A DNA stretch of 64,000 nucleotides from Pyropia haitanensis (Eukaryota > Rhodophyta > Bangiophyceae > Bangiales > Bangiaceae): the NCBI GenBank assembly GCA_008729055.1, contig SDUX01000002.1, positions 4,429,874-4,493,873 on the forward strand. Reading direction: 5' to 3'. A program made the translations under genes and the position numbers. Below the pieces are notes generated by a model. The model worked only from the letters and a program-made list of their open reading frames with translations. It searched no databases and was not told where the DNA came from. Shown here one piece after another: positions 45,007 to 56,548 of the stretch; the first letter of the stretch is position 1, and every line of letters starts with the position of its first letter.

Positions 45007-46219
45007 CAAAAAAGGATCAAATGATCCTCGCCTGAGGATCAAATGATCCTCAAGAAAACCGGCGTTTTTGACCCCGTGGGGCCCCATTCCTGGGGCTGCT
45101 CCGCACTCCCCCGATTCCGCGGCGGCCGTCGACCTCCCCGTCTCGTCCCCCCGCCTCCCCACGGCACGCCCAACCTGTACGACTCCTCCGACGCCCACCT
45201 CTCTCCCGCTACGACCCTTCCAGCCCGCCCTCACGACTATCTTGCCGTTCCTCCCCCGCCCCACCCTATCAAGCCCGTCCATATCCGCTTCGTCCCACCC
45301 TCCCCCCAGGCTGGTGGTCGGCGCCTCACCCGATGTCCGCCGACCCTCCCTGGCGCTGTCGCTCGACGGTCGCTGTCCCTGTACACTAAGCGACGGCTGC
45401 CAGCTCCCCCCCCCCATCCCACCATCGTTTGTTCTTTTGAAACCACGCTCTGGCGGGAGCACCGCGCAGGGCGGCGCGAGAGGCGCTTGCAGGGCAACGG
45501 CGGTGGCGCACCGCGGATAGTGTCCGCAGCAGCAGCGCGGGTGGGCCAGCAGGCGTCAATCCGAGACGCTAAGAGATATGAGTGGTGGGAGTAGAGCGTG
45601 GCGTGAGGGTCGGGGACGGGACGGGGGGCATCGGCGCAGCAGGGGCGGCAGGGGGAGGGGCAGGATGGGGAGGGGAGAGGTGGGGTGGGTAGGAAGCGCA
45701 GATATGGGGCAGCAACAGTATAGTCTATTTGGGGGGGGAGCCGGTTCCGCATGGAGCTGCGGCACACCCATCTCTTCATGCTTTCCGGATGATGGCGGCC
45801 CCATCCGGTGACCGGCAGCGCCGGCAGTGGGGTTTGTGGCGGCGGCTCCCACCTGACGGCCCTCCTGCTGGTGCCCCCCCAGGGCGGGGAGGGGAAGGGA
45901 GCTGGCGCTGGCGCAGACATCAAAGGCCGCCCGGGGCGGCGGCACCGCAACGAGTAGATACGCACGCTGAGGTGGCAGTGCACGCGGGGGCGCTTCCGAA
46001 AGTGTTGTGCTTGGCACCGACTGGGATGGAGACCACCCAGAGAACGTCTTTCGTCATGGAGGCGTGGCGGAGGGGTCCTGGGAGCGTGGTCTGCACGGTG
46101 AGTACCCTTTTTCCTGCCTGCGGACGCCGAGCCGCGGTGTATGCGGTGGGACAACCGACTCAGGAAGATAAACTACATGGATTTAAAAAACACAAAGTCC
46201 CAAAATCGGAACGAATCAA
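45007..46219. other. non-coding 3' part of the piggyBac-like element
   Basis: Between the left terminal repeats and the transposase stop codon. Frames here are Pro/Arg-rich and match nothing. It probably contains the transposase 3' end and internal cis sequences. Confidence 0.45.
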
Positions 46220-48801
46220 CTACACGTCTATTTGATGCACTTCTCTCATGTGGATGTCAAAGCATTGGCGACCAGTCTTGGGTCCGCAGAAAAATACCTC
46301 GCCGACATTGGACTCACGGCAGCGAGAGCACACCGCCGTTGTCCGGTGCGTCTTGCACTCGCGGCACGATCGCTGGGCGCACTGATGGGCGTCCTGGGGC
46401 GTTGCCCCCTTGCGGCGCTTGAGCGTCGGGGTGAGGTGCAGCCCAAGACCGTACCGCAGCGGAGCCGCCCTGCCATCCGCGGCCGCGTCCGCCGGAGACG
46501 CCGGGCTGCTGGCGCCCATGCTGTCGTGGGTGTTGTCGATCAGCTGCTCGGCAAGGTCCTCGTAAAACTGGGCCTGCGTCAGCGTCGCAGCCGCCCCCTG
46601 CGCACCCGCGTACAGCATCCAGGCGTCCACGATGCAGATGCCCAGCAGCGAGAGGTTCACCCGCATGGACCAGTCGTGTGTGACGTACTTGTGCTCAAGC
46701 TGGAGGTCGTTCTGCCGACAGCGGTTGTGCCGGTCGATCGACGCGCAGCCCATGTAGTACACCTCCGCCAGCTGCGGTTGCTCCACCGTCACAGCGACCC
46801 GCTCGGCGCGGTCACCCACCTGCCGCCACCGGACGCGCTCGCAGAGGGTGCCGGGGAGCGTGGTCGAGGTTGTGGCAATGAAGTACCGGCGCTCTCTGTC
46901 CACCCACAAGACCGCCATCATGTCCACGAGCCCGTCCGCGCTGGAGTGGGTGTAAGACACGTGCTGGCCACGTGCCTGCAGCGGGATGCCAGACAGGGTG
47001 CCCATGGGGTAGCCGCGCGTGGAGGTCTTGACCACCCCGATAAAGCGCAACCCCATCGACAGGAGAAGCAGCGCAGTTGCCACACTGGCAAAGTAGGAGT
47101 CCGCGCAAACGACCCGCTTGCTGCCAGCCCAAGGGCCGAGGAGCTTCTTCGCCACGGCCGCTCCATGCGGCAGACCCGCGTCCTCGTCCGCCGCTCCCGT
47201 CTGGTGGTGCTCCGCCGTCACCACGACGCTCAGGTTCAGCATAATTCCGCTCCGGGCGCAGGCAGCGTTCTGGATTTCACATCCATTCTCGGATTTGCGG
47301 TTAATTGCCACGTACATAGGAAGTCCGTGCGCAATCCAATGTCCGCCTTGACCGTACCACTTCGACATGGATTCGTCGACGCAAATTACCTCGCTTGGCG
47401 AGACACGGGCAGCGCGGTGCGTGTTGATGGACGCCACAAAGTCGTCAATCCGCTCCCATCGGCCCTTCTCGGAGGTGTCGCCATCGACCGTCTGCGCGCT
47501 GAAGGTGATGCAGGACCACAGCGCATCGAACCTGCTGCGCGGCAGGCCGGTACGCTCGCCGAAGGCAGGCGCAAGCAGGTACTTGTTGCGTGGTTTGGTA
47601 GCCCACAGGTCCGCCCGCGACCCAAACTCGTACCTTGTGCCCAGCACGACCACCCCAATAAACTTGAGGACCTCGCCGAGGGTGGTGGGCTGCATGCCCC
47701 GCGCCCGCAGCTTGGCGGAGGTCAGGCGCACCATGCGGACCAGCTGGTCGGCGGGGAACATCGCCAAAAAGTAGTCGTAGGGCCTGCGTGACGCCCCCGG
47801 CCCGACCATGTCGCCCTCCTCGTGGATGACGTCCCCGGTGATCGTCCGCACCGACCAGGCCTGCCGCGGCACAGGGCCACCGACGGGCTCCGTCACAGCC
47901 CGCGCCGTCCATGCGTAGCCGTGCGCAGAGGCAGTGGCTGGGGCAGCAGCGCTGGCAGTCCCGTCGGGGACGCCACCCGCTCCAGGCGGCAGCGCCTGAG
48001 CGCCGCCCGCGGCTGGGGGTAGGTTGGGGGGCACGGGGGCGGTGAGGGGCTGGGGAGCGGGGGGCTGCGTGGCGACTGGGGGCAGGAGGAGGCCCGCGCC
48101 GTCCACCGCAGAGGGCGCCTCAGCAGGCCCAGCTTGACCCGCTGCGGGGACGAGGGGAGGGCTTGGGTCGGGTAGCACCGCGGCCGACCCAAGAGCCAGT
48201 GGTTGGGACCCCTGCGTGACAGGTGACCCCTCGGGCAGGCGCGACGAGGGGCTGGGGGCGGGGGGGGGTCCAGCTCGAACGCTCCTCAGCGCCAGGGTTT
48301 TTTCAACCTGGCGGCCGAGCCACGCCCACTGCACCCGAAGGTCCTTCTTGTTCCTGCCGCCCTTGTCCTTGCCGTACAGCACCTCCAGCACGATGCCGCT
48401 CACGCACGTCGTCTTGGCTTGACAGCCGAAGAAGCGGGCGCACTCCGAAAAGTTGGACACGTTGATGGCGTCCGTGTGCACCTGGGCGCCGACCTTCAGC
48501 CGCACGTCAGGGCCCTTGGCCTTCTTGGTCTTGGGGGGGGCGGAAGAGGGAAGAGCAAAAGGCGGGGGGGGGGGGCGGGCGGGGGCGGAGGAGGGGGAGG
48601 GGTAGCCGATGGCGGCGGGGGAGGGGTGGGCGGTGGAGGACGTGGCGGGGTAGCCGGCGGCGGCAGCGCCGGGGGCGCTGCTTGAGGAGTTGCCGGGGGC
48701 ATTGGCGGGGTCCGAGGAGAGGGGGTGGACGAGGGGGAGGGAAGGGGGGGGGTGGCGGGCTTGGCTGCAGCCCGTCCATTGTTCTTTTTCCGCCGTCTCA
48801 T
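46220..48801 (-). CDS. piggyBac-like transposase (DDE_Tnp_1_7)
   Basis: The catalytic domain covers roughly the middle third. After RRPYDYFLAMFPADQLV and LKFIGVVVLGTRYEF comes ICVDESMSKWYG with the first catalytic Asp. The block RKSENGCEIQNAACARSGI and VVCADSYFASVATALLLLS carry the algal/oomycete PGBD pattern and the second Asp. MMAVLWVDRERRYFIATTS supplies the third. The C-terminus is a Cys-rich zinc finger (CRECKTHRTTAVCSRCRE, then CFDIHMREVH). Upstream is a conserved patch around NVSNFSECARFFGCQ. The main frame is open to 49018 but has no ATG near its start. ATG 48801 (MRRRKKNNGRAAAK, a nuclear-localisation-like start) lies in the next frame and joins through a poly-G run near 48570, so I place the start there. 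It catalyses cut-and-paste transposition of the surrounding element. Confidence 0.88.
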
Positions 48802-49173
48802 GGTGCAGTGGGCTGGCGGATGGGGGGGGAACTGCCGACGGGGGAGTGGGCGGCAGGCAGGAGCAGCAGGTCACCTTTTTATGCTCCTTTGTGCCCAGCG
48901 CGGGCGACTCGGAGGCCGCATGCCGAGCTCCCAGACGGGCCTCGTCGGCCGCTTTGGCGCCAAGAAAAGGCGAGGAAAAGCCCGCCTTCTGTGGTGTTCT
49001 CCTTTGAATGGGATGCACTCAAGCTCTCCCAAGGGTAAACAGCCGTCGCTGAGTCCATTTCTTGTGTCAGAATGAGCAGGGGACAAAGAGAAGTAAGAGA
49101 AAACAGGCCCTGGAAAAGGGGATCATTTGATCCTAAAAGGCTCAAATGATCCGGTCGGTAGAATAGACACTAG

Positions 49174-49944
49174 CAACGCAGACAGTGCCCCCTCCACGGC
49201 CGGCACGGGGGGGGGGTCTTCAAGTACCCAGGCTTGTGACGGCATGTGACGAATAAGCTGTCATATGTTTGACCCGCGAGGGGGGTCGCAAGTACGGCCC
49301 AGGAATACCTGATGTATCGCGGCACGGTCCTGCCACCATCGCATGCGGGCTCCATTCGACCCGTTCCCAGCCCGTATTCAAGGCTCGGCACGGCACGCAC
49401 ATGCAGCTCTGCGTCCGTGCCGAGGCTTCGACCAATCAGAGTCTTGGAACGGCCCTCTCTCCTGCCCCGTTTTAGCGGTATTTGGGCGGCCTGGATTTGG
49501 CGGCCAGTGGGATGGGGCAAACCGCGCAGGGGGGGGGGCGGGGGCTGGGGAAGAAAGGTGGGAGACGTGCTGCGGGTGCGGTCCGTGGCTTTCGTGGTGG
49601 TCGGCAAGACGTACAACCGCGCGAGCTTTCACGGCGGCGGCTGCGCCCCCACCGCCAGCCACAGGCGCCGCCACCCAGCCGGCGACGCACGCCGCGCCGC
49701 GAACGACCTCGCGCCGCGCCGCCGCCGCCGCAGCCGGCATCACCACTGGCATGCGGCGGCGGCGGGGCGGAGCGCGGGGGCGTCTCCCCCCATTGCCCCC
49801 TGCTTAGCGGCCCCCCACCCTCCCCTGGCGTGCACCACCATGCCACTCCCCACCGCGCCCCGGGACTCACAGGCGTGGCCCCCGCCACCGCCGCCACTGC
49901 CGCCCGCTGCCCCCCCTGCCTGCCTCACCCTCCGTCATCCCGCG
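49174..49944. other. intergenic upstream of the FAS1 gene
   Basis: No gene supported. The right flank of the piggyBac-like element, then C-rich DNA leading into the FAS1 gene. Confidence 0.35.
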
Positions 49945-51223
49945 TGGTGTACACGCTGCGCACGGCCGCCGCGCGGTGGCACGGAGGCGGCGGCGGCGGC
50001 TACGGCGGTGGCGGCGGCGGTGGTGGTGGTAGGTGCGGCGGCGGCGGGGGCGGCGACGGGGGCGGGGGCGCCCTCCCGCCCGCCGCCGCCGCCCTGTCCG
50101 TCGCGGACGCGGCGGGCCTGGCGGCCACCCTCCGCACGGTGTGGGGGGAGGCGACGCCCGCCGGGGACCCCGCCGACGCCCTCCCCCGCGCGCGCGCCCT
50201 CGCCGCCGCCGCCGACGCGTTTGCGGCGCTGCCGCGGCTGCTGGTCGCGGCGCCGCCCGGCGCCGCCGCGGCGGTCGGCGCCGCCCTGCTGCCGGCGGTG
50301 GTCGCGGCGGCGCCGCTGGCGGGGGGCGCCGCCGGGGGGGGGGGGGGCGGGGGGGGGGGGGGGGGGGGGGGGGGTGCCCGCCCTCCGCCGCGCCGCCGAC
50401 GGGGCGGTCGCGCTGGGGCTGGCCGCGTGGCTGCGGGCGGTGCCCCCCGGGGCGGGGGGGGGGGGGGGGGGGCGGGGGGGGGGGAGCGCCTGCGGCGGCG
50501 GCCGCCGGTGGGGCCAGGGGGGGGGGGGCGGGCGGGGGCGGCGGTGGTGGCGGCGGCGGCGGGGGTGGGCGGGGGGGTGGCGCGCGCCCCATCGGCATGG
50601 GCGGTCGTGGCCGCGTCGGCGGTGGCGGTGCTGGACGCGTCGGTGATGGCGGCGGTGGGGGGGCGCGCGCCACGACGCCCGACTTTTCGCTGCTCCTCGC
50701 CGCCCTCGAGGCCGCCGACCTGGTCCTCGCCGTCGCCGACCGGGACGCCACCCTTACCGTCTTTGCGCCTACCAACGCCGCCTTTATCCGGCTGTCCCGC
50801 ACGCTCGGCCTGTACGAAAAGGATGTCGAGCCCGACGCGGCGCTGGCTTACATCATCAAAGTGCTCACCCAGCTTGGTGACGGCGACCCGCAGCCGCTGC
50901 TGACACGCATCCTCACCTACCACGCCCTCCCGCGGGAGATGTCCACTCGCCAGCTGGCGGGCAATTCGGTGCAGACGCTCGAGGGCGGCCGCCTCCACAT
51001 CCGCCCCTGGCTCCGCATCGTCGACGCCGCCCCCGCGGTGCGGATGAACGCACGCATCCATCCGGGGGATGTGGCCGCGGCCAACGGGGTCATCCACGTC
51101 ATTGACGGGGTGCTGCTGCCGCTGCCCGTGTGCCCGGCGTACAAGGCTACGTACTGCCGCAAAACCTACCGGGTGCTCAACGCCCAGGCGTGCCGCTGCG
51201 AGCGCCGTCGTGGGCGCAACTGA
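49945..51223 (+). CDS. FAS1 (fasciclin) domain protein with several homopolymer frame changes
   Basis: The C-terminal 180 residues (from about 50674) form one FAS1 domain: TTPDFSLLLAALEAADLVLA, the H1 motif TVFAPTNAAF, ILTYHALPREMSTRQLAG and the H2 motif GVIHVIDGVLLP. A Cys-containing tail follows (KATYCRKTYRVLNAQACRC). FAS1 proteins are usually secreted or membrane-anchored adhesion or cell-wall proteins. Upstream, coding-like Ala-rich text (LSVADAAGLAATLRTVWGEA, ALAAAADAFAALPRLLV, ALRRAADGAVALGLAAWLRA) continues in other frames, broken at poly-G runs near 50338-50376 and 50455-50480. It may be a second, degenerate FAS1 or a helical region. The start is not resolved; 49945 is where this text begins. 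No signal peptide is certain. Confidence 0.68.
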
Positions 51224-51981
51224 GGAGGGCGACTGTGGTGGGAAAGAGTGGACGGGAATGCATCGTGAGGGGCGCTTCCACAAGTGCATGCGTGTCGCCA
51301 ACTAGCTGCGACGGGCGTGACGTGGCGTGCCGGTCTGAACGTCCTCTAATGATGTGTAGTTTAGCTCGCCTTATTTTTGTGCCTCCTGCTTCCGTGGGGG
51401 GTGTCCGCTCGAGGCTGCAGGAGGGTCTTGTCATGGTCGCCTGCGGCTGCGCTGCCACACTGCTGGCGGACCTTGTCCTTGCAAAGCAGAGCGCCTCTCC
51501 CGATCACGACATGCAGGCTCGGCAACCGCCCCGTCGCTAGGATCCACTGTAAAGCGCACTTGGGCGCCCTCGCGCACCCCAGCAATGTGCACGGATGGCG
51601 CGGCCATGACGGTGCAAGCGGCACCCCCCGCGCGACCATCGAGATGCGCTGTATCACGCAGACGCTCTGGCCGCGAGCCCGCCGCTTGGTGCACCCCCAT
51701 TGGATGTGCGCCGCCGACCGACAGCATTCCTCGTCTGCATGCCAGGAGTGGCCGTCGCGGTGGGGCTCGCTGGCGACGCACACGTCCAACGGACTGGCAG
51801 CGTGTCCCCCCCGCACGCGCAGCCGTGTGCGCTCGTACCCCCCCCCCCCCTTGGCCCGCACCCCCCCCCCCCCCCCTGACTGGTCTATTTCTCTGCATCG
51901 TCACTCCCACCTTCACTTGCCCCCCACCTTCCCCCTCCCTGCTGCGGGCCGCACCCCGGGCGTGGCGGCGTCGTGTTTGCC
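51224..51981. other. intergenic, no feature seen
   Basis: Between the FAS1 stop and the ALIX start, both on plus. Ordinary composition for this window; presumably 3' region plus ALIX promoter. Confidence 0.35.
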
Positions 51982-54713
51982 ATGGCCCCCTTTTACCTGC
52001 TCGTCCGCGGCAAGGCCACCCAGCCCGTCGACATTGGCGCCGCCTTCTTCCGCGCCCTCCCCGCGGGCGCCTTCCACCCGGGCCCCCTCGAGACGGCGTG
52101 CCGCGCGCTCGACGCGCAGCGCACGGCGACCGCGTCGCTGGCGGCGGTGCTCGCCGGCGCGCCTGGCGCGACGCTCGCCGACGGCGGCACGCAGGTGCTC
52201 GCCGACTACGTGTCGTCGCTCAACCTCTTCCTCCCCCACTCGGCGACCGTCGAGGCGCGGCTGCCATGGACCGACGCGTTCGCGCCGACCCGATCCGTCG
52301 CGCTGCCGCTGCTGTCGTTTGAGCGGGCGGCGGTGCTGGTGGACCTGGCGGTCGCCACCGCCGCGGCGGGCGCCGCCGAGGCCCGCGCGTCCGCCGCGGA
52401 AGGCCACAAGGCCGCGCTCAAGGCGTTCAAGGTGGCCGCGGGGCTGGTCGGCCACCTCGCCGCCGCGCCGCCGCCGATTGCCGCCGCGGACGTGACGGTG
52501 GACCTTTCGTCAGACGGCCTCGCGGCGCTGCGGTCGGTGATGCTGGCCAACGCGCAGATGGCCTACTACCGCGTGGCGGTGCGGGCCAAGGTGTCGGACT
52601 CGCTGGCGGCCAAGCTCGCCGCCGGCGTCGTCAAGCTCCTCGACGCCACCGCCGCGCACTGCGGCGCGGGCGGCCTCGAGGCGGACCTTGGTGCGCGGGA
52701 GGTGCTCGCGTCGCCCGTTGCCGCCGCGTCGCGCCTCTTTGCCGCCGAGGCGCACGCACACGCCGCGGCGGTCGCGTCGGCGGGCCACGACATGGCGGCG
52801 CAGCTGGGCCACCTCCGCGAGGCGGCCGCCGCGCTCGCGGACGCGCGGCATATTGTGCGGCACAAGCTGCCGCCCGGCGCGGCGGTCGGCGACGCGATGC
52901 TCCAGCGGGTGGGCGCCCTCGAGGGCGCCTTGTCCGTCCGCCAGGAGCGGGCGGACCGGGAGAACCGGAGCATCTACCTCCAGACCGCCAGCACGTCGCT
53001 GCCCAACATTGAGGCCCGCGTCGCGGTGGAGCCCGCAGACGTGGACGCGCTCGCGACGGGGACGGCGGGCGCCGACCCGGCGACGGTGGCGCTCTTCTCG
53101 AGCACCCGCCCGGGTGCGACTACGGCCGCCCGGGGAGCCACCGCCGCCACCGCGTACGCCCGGCAGCCAGACGGGGCATCGGCGGCGGCGGCGGCCGACG
53201 CGGCGCGCGACCGCGACGCGGCCGCGGCAGAGGTGACGGCGGTGGCCGAGGCGATGGTCGACACAGACACCCGGTCCCTGCGTGAGTCCCAAACCGCGTT
53301 GCAAGAGTCGTTGCTCGCGGCAGACACGGCCGTGGCCGAGGTCTCCTCATCGCCAGTGATGCGCAAGCTGGGCGGCGGCAGCGGCAGCGGCAGCGGCGGC
53401 GGCTCGTCTGACGCGGGGCCCCCCCTGTCGGCGGAGGTGCTGAACAATGTGCGCTGGGCGGTTGGGATGGGCGGCGCGCGCGGCCTCGAGGACCTGTCCC
53501 GCGAGGTGGGGGCCATGGCCGAGAAAGTCCAGTACCAGGTGTCGACCGTCGAGCGCGCGCTCGCCGCCGAGGCGTCTGCGGACGAGCGCTTGCGGGCGGA
53601 AGCGCACGGGAACCTGCAGCGCCCGCCGTCGGCGCAGCTCAACCGCGAGTACTTCTCGACGCTCGACCGGGTCAAGGGGGAGCTCGCCACCGCCGCCCGC
53701 AGCGACGCGTTTGTGGTGGACCGCCTCGCGTCGCGGCGGGCCGACTTGAACCGCCTCGACGGCCTGGGCGACCTGTCGGGGGTGACCGTCGGGCCAGGCA
53801 CGGGCGGCAGCGGCGGACACCACCACCACCACCACCGCGGGGGCTTTTTGGGTCTGGGCGGCCTCGGCGGCGGCGGCCGGTCGGATGACAAGGACGACCC
53901 CGCCGCGGCGGTCACGCGCTGCCTCGACACGCTGCACCCCCAAATCACCCGCGCGCGGGCGACGCTTGCGGCAGGCGAAGACGCGGTTGCCGCCGCGGAG
54001 CTGCGCGGCGCCCTCGGCAGCGTCCGCCCCGACGTGACAGACGCGCCGACCGAGCCGACCAGCCGCCACGACTGGGCCCAGTCGCGCGCCGCGGCCGCGC
54101 TGGTGCGTCCGCACGCCCACGCGGTGCGGGTGGCGGACGAGGCGCGGCGGGCGGCGGCGGAGCTGGACGCGGGCGCCGCCGCGCTGCGCCGCGCCGCGGA
54201 CGCGGCGGCCGCGGCTGGCACCGGCGGTGGCGACGGCGGCAGCAGCGGCAGCGGCGGCGGCGGTGGCGACAGCCCCGACCTGCGCGCCCGCGTGGCGGCC
54301 GCGGCCGACGCCGCGGCGGCGGCGCGGGAGCTCCACGGCTTCCTCTCCCAGGGCGTGACGTTTTACACCAAGGAGGGGGAGGTGCTGGCCAAGCTCCTGT
54401 CTGACGTGGACGGCTGGGTGGCCGCGCGGGGGATGGACGCGGACGCGACGCTCGCGGCGCGGCTGGGGGAGCTGGGCATTGGGGGGGGGCGGGGGGGGGC
54501 GGGCGTTCCCCGGTACGTGTCCTCGTCGGCCAGCGCTGGGGCGGGGGCGGCGGCGGGGGCGGGCGCCGGGCGGGGGGGGGGGGGTCTGACGCGGGCTCGT
54601 CGGGCGGCTCGGGGGGGGTGGGGGGGGGCGCGAACCCGCGGCCGACGGGGCCGGGGGCGGGCGGCTTCTTTGGCGCGTTCCGCGGCAACCACCGCACGCA
54701 CGGGCATCACTAA
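51982..54713 (+). CDS. ALIX/Bro1-like ESCRT-associated protein
   Basis: The BRO1 domain occupies about residues 1-380: MAPFYLLVRGKATQPVDIGA, LADYVSSLNLFLPHS, FERAAVLVDLAVATAA, AALKAFKVAAGLVGHLA, LRSVMLANAQMAYYRVAV and the domain-closing LPNIEARVAVEPA. A helical V-domain follows (about residues 430-840), with PPLSAEVLNNVRWAVGMGGA, LNREYFSTLDRVKGEL and GVTFYTKEGEVLAKLLSDV. ALIX/Rim20 proteins bind ESCRT-III and act in endosomal sorting, membrane repair or pH signalling. A His tract (HHHHHH) and Gly-rich loops are inserted in the V-domain. The frame changes in a G run at about 54572-54584 and a second one near 54615; the natural tail then reads GAGGFFGAFRGNHRTHGHH with TAA at 54711-54713. The original frame otherwise runs on meaninglessly to 55914. 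ATG 51982 directly precedes the BRO1 domain. Confidence 0.87.
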
Positions 54714-55594
54714 TAGCGGTGGGGGGGGGGAGGGGGATTGGGGGGGAGTGGGTCGGCGGGTGCGGGACCCGGTGCTATCGGCGCTCGTCCGCTGCCCCGT
54801 TTTCATGTCTCGGGCCTCTCTTCTCTGCGGGACCTTGCGTTTTGGGGGGGAGCGTTGGGGGCGTGTGGTCCGCAACCCCCGTTCTCTTTTTCCTGTGTCT
54901 TCTTTTGTTTTTGTGTTACTTTCATCTTGCGTCGGCGCGCTCATCCGATTGCGACGGACGCGTCCCGCTCACTCGCTGAAAACAACCGTGCCGCCACCGC
55001 CCTCTTATCTTTCGTCCGTTCTCGTCTCTTCTCTTCATGTCCAGCCGCCGGGCATCCGTCCGCCATGGACGGGCGCCCGCCCCGACCGCAACCCGCGCTG
55101 CCGCCAACGCGAGCGCACGACCGCAGTGCAGCCCCCGCCGGGCGCCGCCACCGACGGGTGGGCGCCTGGCGTGGCGCGGCGCGGCGCGGCGCGGCGCCGC
55201 GTCGCGTCGGTCGGTGCCCGCGACGGCGGGCGGGTGTCGTCTGGGGCGACAAAAGTACCTCCGGGTGGGGGGACAGGGCGGGGAGAGGGGGGGGAGGGGG
55301 GGGGGGCACGGCGGTGGGAACGCCACACGCGGCCAAGGCGTGCCGCGGCGCCGCAGGCGCTCCCCACACCCCCAGGTGTCGCGGCAGCCACGCGCGCCGC
55401 CGAGGCAGCCATGCGGGTGCGCCAGGCCGTGCACCAAACCACGCCGCCGCGCCACGCGCCCGACGACGCCACGCCAGTGCCGTCGGCACCGGTGTGGCCC
55501 GTCGGCAGTCCCGCGCGGTGGTGGAAACGACAACAACGGGGGGCGGAGGGGTGGCGCGGGAGGGGGGGGGGGGAGGCGCAGGGCGGGCCACCGT
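54714..55594. other. convergent intergenic region
   Basis: Between the ALIX and SAP30BP stop codons. A pyrimidine-rich stretch lies at about 54880-54935. No gene supported. Confidence 0.4.
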
Positions 55595-55674
55595 TCACCG
55601 CCCGCCACGGGCGGCTCCGTCCCCACCGTCAGCCGCCGCCGCCGCCGCCGCGTCCGCGTCGGCGTCAGCAGCGT

Positions 55675-55718
<44 letters not shown>

Positions 55719-56161
55719 GCGGCCGCCATGGCCGCCGCCTCGGCGTGCCAGCGCTGCCGCCCAACGAGCGCGGCGGCGGTCTCGCGCTCGTCAAACGCGC
55801 CGCCGTCGAGGCGGTAGTGGTGGCGCTCGGCGGCCGACGCGGCCACGTCCACCCCGCAGTAGGCAACCATCTTTTCGAGGATGGACGGGTTGCCAAACGC
55901 GCGCCGCGCCTTGATGGCGCCCACAAACGAGCCGCCGCCGCCGCCGCTGCCGCCGCCGGCACCGGCCACCGCCACCGCTCGCCGCACCAGGGGGGCAAGG
56001 TCGGGCACCGCCGCGGGGCGCACGGGTATGAGGTCGTCAAAGCCGCCGGGGCGGCCAAAGCGGCCAAGCGATGTGCGGTCTGCTTCGCCTAGGTCGGCGG
56101 TGGTGGCGGCAGCAGCGTCCGCGTTAGCAGGGCTGCCTTCGTTAGCGGCGCCGCCGTCGGT

Positions 56162-56206
<45 letters not shown>

Positions 56207-56548
56207 TGTGGCAGCGTCGTCAGCGGCATCGTCGGTGGCCAGGGGCGACGGCGACGGCAAGGGCGGGGCACCGGCCGACACGCCCAGAATCTTGATGGGC
56301 ACGGCGTGGCCGCCGTCGGCCGCGGCGGTCGGCCCGTCTTCACTGCCGGCGGTGGAGGTGGTGGCGGCCGAGGGAGAGGAGCCGTCGCTGTCGCCGCCCG
56401 CCGGCGCGCCGCCGTCGGCCGGTCGGTCTGGCGGTTGGGGTGGGGAGTGGGGGGAGCCCCTCAACGGAGCGGCGCTGTGGGAGGGGGAGGAGGAGGAGGA
56501 AGAGGAGGCGGCGTAGGCCGCGGCCAGGCTCGTGAGCGTCGACGCCAT
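55595..56548 (-). CDS. SAP30BP/HCNGP-like protein
   Basis: From ATG 56548 (MASTLTSLAAAYAASSSS) the protein is 317 residues. The C-terminal half carries the HCNGP pattern: SFVGAIKARRAFGNPSILEK, MVAYCGVDVAASAAERHHYR, then LDGGAFDERETAAALVGRQR. Human SAP30BP has the corresponding R-x-F-x-NPSIYEKLI, a cysteine-containing helix and a Y/W-S-E-x-x-Y helix. The N-terminal half is Ser/Asp/Ala-rich with an (AD)n tract from a hexamer repeat at 56160-56205; the C-terminus ends in a 20-residue Ala run. Family members are nuclear, linked to splicing of short introns and to SAP30 co-repressor complexes. The frame is open upstream to 56776 but without family similarity. It is convergent with ALIX. Confidence 0.78.
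56160..56205. repeat. hexamer microsatellite (GGCGTC)n
   Basis: About seven hexamers giving an alternating Ala-Asp tract in the SAP30BP-like protein. Confidence 0.75.

Larger units (their letters stand above)
44989..49173. mobile_element. piggyBac-like DNA transposon, nearly complete, CTAG at both ends
   Basis: The left end reads CTAG TGTCTATTCTACCG (44989-45006) and the right end is its exact inverse, CGGTAGAATAGACA CTAG (49156-49173). Because CTAG is its own reverse complement, it can be a 4-bp target-site duplication around 14-bp terminal inverted repeats. Just inside, GGATCAAATGATCC occurs twice on the left (45014, 45036); on the right it appears once inverted (49120) and once truncated (49141). 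The element encodes one transposase on the minus strand. Sharp ends and a long coding frame suggest recent activity. Confidence 0.85.

Noticed and set aside
45237..46154. Second gene in the piggyBac-like element (305-codon minus frame)
   Set aside because: Arg/Pro/His-rich text with no domain; overlapping frames of similar quality exist on the other strand.
51982..55914. A 1300-residue ALIX protein continuing past 54713
   Set aside because: After the G run near 54580 the sequence loses all family character and becomes Arg/Pro-rich; the alternative frame gives a natural Gly-rich tail and a stop at 54711-54713.
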